Shown here one piece after another: positions 57,934-64,000 of a stretch of DNA of 64,000 nucleotides. The stretch is from positions 1 to 64,000 of the forward strand of contig NZ_AWFG01000085.1 in the NCBI RefSeq assembly GCF_000682695.1, in the 5' to 3' direction. The notes under the pieces are model-generated. The model had not been told where the DNA came from. It saw nothing but the letters and a program-made list of their open reading frames with translations, and ran no database searches. How positions within the stretch are numbered: the stretch's first letter is position 1; each line of letters starts with the position of its first letter. Source of the stretch: Hyphomonas chukchiensis. GTDB lineage: Bacteria; Pseudomonadota; Alphaproteobacteria; Caulobacterales; Hyphomonadaceae. Both the position numbers and the translations under genes were made by a program.

Positions 57934-60018
57934 ATGCAGGCGGATAGTTCATCTGCGGTGCACAAACACAAGGTTGCGCCGGAAGGCAAGGGGGCGGCCC
58001 CGGCCTGGCACACCCTGTGGACCGGGATGTGGTCGCTCGCCGCGATTGATGCGCGCCCGCTCCTGTTCGCCTTTTCCCTCTGCGCGGGAGCCGCAACCTA
58101 CTTTCTGGTCCCCGAGGAGCCAAGACTTTTGGCCTGTATCGGCGCATGGATCGGGGCAGCCGTGCTCCTGCTCGCCGCCCGGCGCATGGTGACGTGGACC
58201 TTCCTCTATGTGCTGATGGTGGCCGGTTTCGGGATCGTGACGGGCTTCACGGCGGGCGCTGTGCGGGCCCGGCTTGTGGACGCGCCGGTCGTGAGCGAGG
58301 CAACGCGGCCGGTCATGCTGGAAGGCTGGGTGGCGGGTGTGGAGCCCGGCAAGAAGGGGCCGCGCCTGCGCCTTGAGGTTCATGCCATTCAGGGCTTCGC
58401 GCCGGAGGACCAGCCGCGTTTCGTGCGGCTGACCCACATGGCACGGCTGGAAGTGGCGCCCGGCCGCTTCGTGCGCTGCTGGGCCGTTCTGAGACCGCCG
58501 CCGGCGCCCGTCCTGCCCGGCGACTATGATTTCCAGCGGCAGGCCTGGTTCCAACAACTGGGCGCCGTCGGTTATGTGCAGGGCCGTTGCCGGGGCGGCA
58601 CCCTCGGCCCGCCGACCGGGCTTGCTGACCGGCTTGGCCTCAGCCTCTCGACCTTTCGCCGGAACCTCGCCGCCCATGTGAATGTCGCGGCAGGCGAGCG
58701 CGCAGGCGGATTTGCAGCGGCGCTGATCTCGGGGGATCGCAGCTTCATGGCGGAGGAGGACCAGGAGGCGCTGAGAGGATCAGGTCTTGCCCACCTGCTG
58801 GCCATTTCCGGCCTTCATATGGGCATTGTCGGCGGCCTTGTGTTCTTCCTGACGCAGAAGGTACTGGTCCTTTTCGAGCCCTTGGCGCTGCGCGTGCCGG
58901 TGCAGAAGCCGGCGGCAGTGACGGCGCTTCTGGCGAGCCTCGCCTATCTGGTCCTCTCAGGGGCGAGCGTGTCGACACAGCGGGCCTTCATCATGTCGGC
59001 GGTCGTGTTCGGCGCTGTGCTGTTTGACCGGGCGGCGATCTCGATGCGGTCATTCGCGATTGCGATGATTGCTGTTGTGCTGCTGCAGCCGGAAAGCGTG
59101 ATGACGCCGGGATTCCAGATGTCGTTCGCGGCGTCGGGGGCGCTGATCGCCACCTATGAGGCCTGGTCGCACCACAGGGCCGGGCGGGAACGCGTGCTGG
59201 GGCCGATCCCGTTTGCGTGGGCCTCGCTGGTGATGACATCTGTTGTGGCTGCTGTGGCGACTGCGCCGTTCGCACTTTACCATTTCGACAGACTGGCGGG
59301 GCTGGGGCTGATCGCAAACCTGCTGGCGATGCCGGTGATCAGTTTCGTGAGTGCGCCATCTGCGGCGCTGGCACTGCTGTTGACGCCGTTCGGGCTGGGG
59401 GATGTGGGGCTCAGGCTGTTTGGCTATTCGCTGGAGCTGGTGCTGATGATTGCGCATGGGTGCGCGGACATGGCGCCGTCGAAAGTGTCCCTTCCGTCGG
59501 CGATGCCGGGGGCGAGCATGGCGCTCTTTGCAGTCGCCTTGGCCCTTGTGACGACCGCTCGCGGGGCAGGTCGGGTACTTCTGTGTGCCTTCGCGGTCCT
59601 TCCGGCGGTCTATTTGTGGACATCGAGCCCCCAACTGGTGCTGCACTGGTCTGCTTCCGGCGAGGTTTTCGCGCGAACAAGCGCAGGCGGGATGACGCGG
59701 TTTGCGTTTGCCGATGGCGACGGCCTTGCGCCGCTGCGCTACAGCACGCTGGAGACGACGCGCTGCGGCGAGCTGCCGTGTGAACTCGAAACGCCGGCCG
59801 GCATCGTCGAACTGAGTGAAGAGGGGAGTTGCCGCCCGGTTGATGGGGCGGTCCTGCAACTGTCACTTACGCCACCCGGTGAGACATGCGCCTTCAACCA
59901 TGATTGGGACGCGGTCAGCCGCGAAGGCGGGCTCTCCGTGTGGCAAGGCAAGTCGGGATGGGTCGTCGAGGCCGGTGCGGTATGCCGCGACCGGCCCTGG
60001 CGGCAGTGTCAGTCGTAG
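57934..60018 (+). CDS. comEC: ComEC/Rec2-family DNA uptake channel protein
   Basis: 694 residues. N-terminal hydrophobic segments and a DUF4131-like domain ([21 protein letters not shown]) come first. The Competence domain opens [20 protein letters not shown] and [19 protein letters not shown], the conserved loop of ComEC channels, with several helices to about residue 540. A short C-terminal domain remains instead of the metallo-beta-lactamase-like nuclease of Bacillus ComEC, as is common in alphaproteobacteria. It may import single-stranded DNA. It converges with lexA, overlapping by ten bases. Confidence 0.88.
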   Translation: MQADSSSAVHKHKVAPEGKGAAPAWHTLWTGMWSLAAIDARPLLFAFSLCAGAATYFLVPEEPRLLACIGAWIGAAVLLLAARRMVTWTFLYVLMVAGFGIVTGFTAGAVRARLVDAPVVSEATRPVMLEGWVAGVEPGKKGPRLRLEVHAIQGFAPEDQPRFVRLTHMARLEVAPGRFVRCWAVLRPPPAPVLPGDYDFQRQAWFQQLGAVGYVQGRCRGGTLGPPTGLADRLGLSLSTFRRNLAAHVNVAAGERAGGFAAALISGDRSFMAEEDQEALRGSGLAHLLAISGLHMGIVGGLVFFLTQKVLVLFEPLALRVPVQKPAAVTALLASLAYLVLSGASVSTQRAFIMSAVVFGAVLFDRAAISMRSFAIAMIAVVLLQPESVMTPGFQMSFAASGALIATYEAWSHHRAGRERVLGPIPFAWASLVMTSVVAAVATAPFALYHFDRLAGLGLIANLLAMPVISFVSAPSAALALLLTPFGLGDVGLRLFGYSLELVLMIAHGCADMAPSKVSLPSAMPGASMALFAVALALVTTARGAGRVLLCAFAVLPAVYLWTSSPQLVLHWSASGEVFARTSAGGMTRFAFADGDGLAPLRYSTLETTRCGELPCELETPAGIVELSEEGSCRPVDGAVLQLSLTPPGETCAFNHDWDAVSREGGLSVWQGKSGWVVEAGAVCRDRPWRQCQS

Positions 60019-60692
60019 CGGCGGACGAGGGCGACGAGGCGGCCCTGTATCTGCACGCGGTCGGGACCGAAAATGCGGGTTTCATAGGCCGGGTTGGCGG
60101 CTTCGAGGGCCACGGAGGCGCCCTTGCGGCGGAGGCGTTTGAGCGTGGCTTCCTCGCCGTCGATGAGGGCGACGACGATGTCGCCCGTATTGGCGGCTTC
60201 GGTGCGGCGCAGGATGACGAGATCGCCTTCGAGGATACCGGCCTCGATCATGGAATCGCCTTTGACCTCGAGGGCGAAATGCTCCTCGCCCTCGGCAAGG
60301 TCATCCGGCGCGGTGATATGGCCATTGTCCTGCTGGATGGCAGAGATGGGCACACCGGCCGCAATGCGGCCAAGGATCGGAATGGCACGGGGCGCGCGGG
60401 CCTCGGTCGGAAGGCCGGTGGCGACAAGCGCGGGCTTGAAATCCTTGCGGCCGCGCGAGGCCTGCGTGGGAATCGCGGACTCAGGCATCTTGAGCACTTC
60501 AAGGGCGCGGGCCCGGTGCGCGAGGCGGCGGATGAATCCGCGTTCCTCAAGCGCCGAAATCAGGCGGTGAATACCGGACTTGGAAGCAAGATTGAGCGCT
60601 TCCTTCATTTCATCAAAAGAGGGGGAAACGCCGGTCTCCTTGATCCGCTCATTGATGAAGAGCAGCAGCTCTCTCTGTTTACTGGTCAGCAC
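60009..60692 (-). CDS. lexA: LexA repressor
   Basis: 227 residues. An N-terminal winged helix ([38 protein letters not shown]) is followed by a linker and the S24 peptidase-like domain. The autocleavage site Ala-Gly is in GRIAAGVPI, the nucleophile Ser in [14 protein letters not shown], and the general-base Lys in [13 protein letters not shown]. It represses SOS genes and is cleaved with RecA filaments. An SOS box lies 37 bases upstream, so it should control itself. Confidence 0.97.
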   Translation of the reverse strand: MLTSKQRELLLFINERIKETGVSPSFDEMKEALNLASKSGIHRLISALEERGFIRRLAHRARALEVLKMPESAIPTQASRGRKDFKPALVATGLPTEARAPRAIPILGRIAAGVPISAIQQDNGHITAPDDLAEGEEHFALEVKGDSMIEAGILEGDLVILRRTEAANTGDIVVALIDGEEATLKRLRRKGASVALEAANPAYETRIFGPDRVQIQGRLVALVRRYD

Positions 60693-60728
60693 GGGTGATT
60701 CCTTCCGTCCGAATCTATGTTCTCATCT

Positions 60729-60743
60729 GTTCTACATGCGTTC
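60729..60743. promoter_or_regulatory. SOS box (LexA site), GTTC-N7-GTTC
   Basis: GTTCTACATGCGTTC fits exactly the alphaproteobacterial LexA consensus GTTC-N7-GTTC, a direct repeat. It lies between trpC and lexA, 37 bases ahead of lexA. A further GTTC at 60719-60722 with a 6-base spacer extends the repeat. Confidence 0.85.
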
Positions 60744-60753
60744 ATGTTTCGGG

Positions 60754-61557
60754 TCAATTGGAACGGGCTTTTCTTAACCCTGTCACGGCGGATTCGCGCA
60801 TCTGGTTCACCTTCATCAGGCTTTCCCCAATGAGGAAGCGCCGGGCGCCCGTGGCGCGGAGGCGGATGATGTGATCTGTCGTGGATATGCCGCTTTCAGC
60901 GATCAGGTGGCGATCCGGGGGCATCAGAGGGGCAAGGCGCTCGGTGGTCGAGAGATCGGTCACCATGCGCTTCAGGTCGCGGTTGTTGACGCCTATCAGC
61001 GGCGACGGAAGGCGCAGGGCGCGTTCCAGTTCGGCTTCGTCATGGGTTTCGATGAGAACATCCATGCCGAAACCAGTTGCGGCAGCCGAAAGCTCGGCGG
61101 CCAGGACGTCGTCAACGGCCGACAGGATGACGAGGATGCAGTCAGCGCCATGGGCGCGGGCCTCGGCGACCTGGATCGTGTCGACGAGGAAATCCTTGCG
61201 CAGCATGGGCAGGCTGACGGCGCTGCGGATGGCAGAGAAATCGGCGAGCGAACCGCCAAAGCTCGGGCCATCGGTCAGCACGGAGAGACAGGCTGCGCCA
61301 CCGGACTCGTATTCCGTGGCAATGGCGACAGGGTCAGCGCCGGGCAGGATTTCGCCGGCGGACGGGCTCTTGCGCTTCAGTTCGCAGATCAGGGCGTTTT
61401 CGTCCTGCGCCGCGACGCGGTCCATGGCGGCGGCAAAGCCGCGAACGGGGCTCGCCTCGCTGGCCATGCGGGAGAGGCTTTCGAAGCTTTCGGCCTGTTT
61501 CAGGGCGGCCACTTCGTCATGCTTGTAGGCGATGATGCGGTCGAGGGCGGTGCTCAT
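60754..61557 (-). CDS. trpC: indole-3-glycerol phosphate synthase
   Basis: 267 residues, single-function TIM barrel (not fused to TrpF). LICELKRKSPSAGEI carries the catalytic Lys, LPMLRKDFLVDTIQVAEARA a second Lys and substrate Glu, and LIGVNNRDLKRM and LIAESGIST close the barrel. Fourth enzyme of tryptophan synthesis in trpG-hydrolase-trpD-trpC. Its start overlaps the trpD stop by four bases. Confidence 0.97.
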   Translation of the reverse strand: MSTALDRIIAYKHDEVAALKQAESFESLSRMASEASPVRGFAAAMDRVAAQDENALICELKRKSPSAGEILPGADPVAIATEYESGGAACLSVLTDGPSFGGSLADFSAIRSAVSLPMLRKDFLVDTIQVAEARAHGADCILVILSAVDDVLAAELSAAATGFGMDVLIETHDEAELERALRLPSPLIGVNNRDLKRMVTDLSTTERLAPLMPPDRHLIAESGISTTDHIIRLRATGARRFLIGESLMKVNQMRESAVTGLRKARSN

Positions 61558-62588
61558 GCCGGTTCCTGCCCGTTGGAGAGGGCGGCGAGGCGGCGCAGCG
61601 TGTCGCGGGCCTTGCCGGTGTCGATGGCTTCGGTCGCCATGGCGGCGCCCTGTTTCAGATCGGTGGCAAGGCCGAGGACGTGGAGCCCGGCGGCGGCGTT
61701 GAGCAGCACGGCGTCGCGGAACGGGCCTTCCTGGCTGTCGAGCAGATCGGTGATGGCCATGGCATTGTCCTGCACGCTGCTGCCTTCGAGGCGCGAGAGC
61801 GGGCTGGTGTCGAGGCCGGCATCAGCGGGATGGATCTCGAATTCGCGGATGGCGCCATTCTCGACTTCGCAGACATGGGAGGCGCCGGCGATGGACAATT
61901 CGTCAATGCCGTCACGGCCGTGGACAACCCAAGCCTTGGTTGTGCCGAGGGCGGCGAGGGCTTCGGCCATGGGGCGGGTCCATTGCGGGGCAAAGACGCC
62001 GAGCACCTGGAATTGCGCGCCGGCCGGATTGGAGAGCGGGCCGAGCAGGTTGAAGATGGTGCGGATGCCGAGCTTGGCGCGCACGGGCGCGACATGGCGC
62101 ATGGCGCTGTGATGGGCGCGGGCGAACATGAAGGCGACTCCGGCGCCATTGAGGCAGGCCTGGAATTCGCTCTCGTCGGTTTCGAGGTTCACGCCGAGCG
62201 CTTCGAGCACGTCGGCCGAACCCGTCTTGGGCGGCACGGACCGGTTGCCATGCTTGGCGACGCGGCCACCGGCGGCGGCGATGACGAGCGCGCTGGCGGT
62301 GGATGTGTTGAGACTCTTCCATGGCAGGCCGCCGGTGCCGCACGTGTCGAGAACAGGGCCGTCGACATGCATCTTGCGGGCATGCTGGCGCATGATACGG
62401 GCGCCTGCGGTCAGCTCGGTGGCCGTCTCGCCGCGTACCGCGAGACCTGTCAGGAAGGCGCCGATCTCTTCCGGGGCGGCCTCGCCAGTCAGCAGGAGCT
62501 CGAACGCCGTTTCGAGCGTGTCGCCTTCCAGCGTCTCATTGCGGGCGATGGCCTTGATGGCCGTGGTGAGGGCAGTGTCAGTCATCAA
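61554..62588 (-). CDS. trpD: anthranilate phosphoribosyltransferase
   Basis: 344 residues. It transfers phosphoribose from PRPP to anthranilate. VLDTCGTGGLPWKSLNTSTA holds the GTGG PRPP loop, KHGNRSVPPKTGSADVLEALG the anthranilate-site motif, and IRTIFNLLGPLSNPAGAQFQ the conserved middle. Stand-alone, not fused to TrpG. The ATG at 62588 lies 66 bases after the alpha/beta-hydrolase stop; that gap shows no clear element. Confidence 0.97.
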   Translation of the reverse strand: MMTDTALTTAIKAIARNETLEGDTLETAFELLLTGEAAPEEIGAFLTGLAVRGETATELTAGARIMRQHARKMHVDGPVLDTCGTGGLPWKSLNTSTASALVIAAAGGRVAKHGNRSVPPKTGSADVLEALGVNLETDESEFQACLNGAGVAFMFARAHHSAMRHVAPVRAKLGIRTIFNLLGPLSNPAGAQFQVLGVFAPQWTRPMAEALAALGTTKAWVVHGRDGIDELSIAGASHVCEVENGAIREFEIHPADAGLDTSPLSRLEGSSVQDNAMAITDLLDSQEGPFRDAVLLNAAAGLHVLGLATDLKQGAAMATEAIDTGKARDTLRRLAALSNGQEPA

Positions 62589-62654
62589 TCATTTCCAATG
62601 AAGAGGGACACCGATAGCGGCCTTGGAGACGCGGTTCAATGCGCCAAACGGGAC

Positions 62655-63413
62655 TCAATAGCCAAGAAAGGCCAGGATATCGGACAGGATACCCGGATCG
62701 AGGGCGAGATCGCGATGGCTGAGCGTTTCGCGCGTCACCAGTTTGGCGCCCGGCAGGGTTTCGGCGAGATCGCGGATCAGGCCGAGCGGGGAGCTTTCGT
62801 CGGCGGCCGAGCCGATCATGAGGATGGAGCCTTCATAATTGGCAAGGGCAGCCGTGATGTCCGTTTTGGACATGGGGGCGCCGGTCTTTTCTTCATGCAG
62901 CTCAAGCGCCCGCGCGATGATCGCTTCATCCTCTCCGCGCATGCGCTGATAGTCCGCCCAGCCGAGCAAGGGCGGGGCGATCATGACGAAATAGTCGGGC
63001 GCGGCACCTGCGGCGATGGCGAGGGCCGCCGCTTCACAGCCGAAGGAATGGGCGATGATCGTGTCGATGGGGCTTTCGGCGGCGCAGACCGCTGCGACGG
63101 ACGCAGCCGCCATGACGGGCGTGCAGGCTTCCGCTTTCGAGGCGCCATGGCCGGGAAGGTCCATCAGAAGGAGGGGCCGTGTGTTCTGGAGGAAATCCTG
63201 CGCGAAGCGGCGCCAGACGCGGTGGGTGTCGTCCCAGCCGTGCACGAACAGCGTGGCCGGGCCTGTGCCTGCGCGCCAGACGGGCGTGTCGCCGAATTCG
63301 CCGGGAATGTCGCTACGGGTATTGGGCGGGAGGAAGTTCTGGCCCGGCGCGGCACTGGGGCTGATCGGCAGGGCTTCGAGGAGCGCTTCGGCTCTGGCAT
63401 CCAGATCGCTCAT
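62655..63413 (-). CDS. alpha/beta hydrolase
   Basis: 252 residues, alpha/beta-hydrolase fold. TLFVHGWDDTHRVWRRFAQDF is the oxyanion loop, LLLMDLPGHGASKAEA the next strand-turn, IIAHSFGCEAAALAI the nucleophile elbow (Ser of AHSFG), and TLSHRDLALDPG the probable catalytic His. Reaction unknown. It lies between trpG and trpD on the same strand, with 10 and 66 bases either side, so it is probably co-transcribed with the tryptophan genes, though no known step there needs it. Confidence 0.85.
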   Translation of the reverse strand: MSDLDARAEALLEALPISPSAAPGQNFLPPNTRSDIPGEFGDTPVWRAGTGPATLFVHGWDDTHRVWRRFAQDFLQNTRPLLLMDLPGHGASKAEACTPVMAAASVAAVCAAESPIDTIIAHSFGCEAAALAIAAGAAPDYFVMIAPPLLGWADYQRMRGEDEAIIARALELHEEKTGAPMSKTDITAALANYEGSILMIGSAADESSPLGLIRDLAETLPGAKLVTRETLSHRDLALDPGILSDILAFLGY

Positions 63414-63423
63414 GACGCGCCTT

Positions 63424-64000
63424 CTATTTCACCTTGCTGAGGAAGTTCTTCAGCAGGGCGTGGCCGTGTTCGGTCATGATGGATTCGGGGTGGAACTGGA
63501 CGCCGTAGAGGGGGCGGGTTTTGTGGTGAAGGGCCATGATCTCGCCATCGTCCGTGTGGGCGTCGGCGACGAGGCAGTCTGGCAGGTCATTCTCGCGGAC
63601 GGAGAGCGAGTGGTAGCGGACCACGGTGAAGGTTTCGGGCAGGCCCTCGAAGAGGTCACTGCCGGTCTGGTGAATGTCGGACAGCTTGCCGTGGCGGATT
63701 TCCTTCGCCGTGATGACGGCGCCGCCGAAGGCCTGGCCGATGGACTGGTGGCCGAGGCAGACGCCGAGGATGGGCATGTCGTCGGGTGCGGACTTGATCA
63801 GGTCGACGCAGATGCCGGCCTCGTTCGGCGTGCAGGGGCCGGGGGAGAGCAGGATGCCATCGGGCTTGAGGGCGAGGGCCTCTTCGACGGTCAGTTCATC
63901 ATTGCGGATGACCTGCGTATGGGCGCCAAGCTCTTCCAGATAGTGGACGAGGTTCCAGGTGAAGCTGTCATAATTGTCGACGACGAGGATGTGCGGCTTC
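63424..64000 (-). CDS. trpG: anthranilate synthase component II (glutamine amidotransferase), 5' end cut
   Basis: About 192 residues are visible. The sequence begins KPHILVVDNYDSFTWNLVHY at the window edge, and the G at 64000 (minus strand) is probably the last base of the ATG, so only two bases are missing. LLSPGPCTPNEAG, the nucleophile Cys in ILGVCLGHQSIGQ and the His-Glu pair in YGVQFHPESI are the amidotransferase triad. It supplies ammonia to TrpE, expected just outside; with PabB it could also serve folate synthesis. It ends ten bases before the hydrolase gene. Confidence 0.96.
   Translation of the reverse strand, partial: KPHILVVDNYDSFTWNLVHYLEELGAHTQVIRNDELTVEEALALKPDGILLSPGPCTPNEAGICVDLIKSAPDDMPILGVCLGHQSIGQAFGGAVITAKEIRHGKLSDIHQTGSDLFEGLPETFTVVRYHSLSVRENDLPDCLVADAHTDDGEIMALHHKTRPLYGVQFHPESIMTEHGHALLKNFLSKVK

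Noticed and set aside
1-64000. Mobile elements, prophage, CRISPR arrays, rRNA operons, defence islands
   Set aside because: I saw no transposase or integrase, no repeat-spacer arrays and no rRNA sequence; gene content and order are those of a stable core chromosome.

Overview
The window is a gene-dense, GC-rich stretch of an alphaproteobacterial chromosome. The evidence for Alphaproteobacteria is the order nuoA-N, birA, coaX, rnj, mce, DUF1467, proS, lolCE, lolD, dnaE; the order rpsB, tsf, pyrH, frr, uppS, cdsA, dxr, rseP, bamA, skp, lpxD, lpxA, lpxI, lpxB; a short ProRS; and a GTTC-N7-GTTC SOS box in front of lexA. A Caulobacterales relative such as Hyphomonadaceae fits best, but this is inferred from gene order and protein style. 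I saw no insertion sequence, prophage, CRISPR array or rRNA. Almost everything is core metabolism or cell-envelope biogenesis.

1-5.8 kb is a mixed, strand-switching region: a TPR/aspartyl-hydroxylase-like protein, tRNA-Trp(CCA), an FAD-dependent amine-oxidase-like enzyme, a membrane histidine-kinase-like protein whose phospho-acceptor His is replaced by Arg, a degenerate THEM6-like hotdog protein and a flavin reductase.

5.8-14.4 kb is a sugar-catabolic block. A GH13 alpha-glucosidase and a LacI-family repressor precede zwf-pgl-edd-glk-eda. Together they encode the whole route from an alpha-glucoside through glucose to pyruvate plus glyceraldehyde-3-phosphate (Entner-Doudoroff). The lacI-zwf gap holds two inverted repeats built from GCAAA/TTTGC half-sites that look like operators.

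14.6-37.2 kb is one long co-directional array. It holds all 14 respiratory complex I genes, with an NTF2/SnoaL-like gene and a VOC gene between nuoD and nuoE. Cofactor genes (birA, coaX), RNase J, methylmalonyl-CoA epimerase, DUF1467, ProRS and a lipoprotein exporter follow. A hairpin separates this array from dnaE (37.3-40.7 kb).

40.8-55.1 kb is the translation/isoprenoid/envelope array, from ribosomal protein S2 and EF-Ts (then a clear terminator) through UMP kinase, RRF, undecaprenyl-PP synthase, CdsA, DXR and RseP to BamA, Skp and the lipid A genes lpxD, lpxA, lpxI and lpxB. fabZ, usually between lpxD and lpxA, is missing.

55.1-64 kb reads mostly on the minus strand: gltX-gltA, a plus-strand comEC, then trpG (all but the first two bases of its start codon), an alpha/beta hydrolase, trpD, trpC and lexA. 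Many genes overlap by 1-4 bases (ATGA, TAATG), implying translational coupling, and five genes appear to start with TTG.

No clearly new multi-gene system is visible. The strongest leads are the His-less kinase, the putative LacI operators at zwf, and the two extra genes inside the complex I operon.
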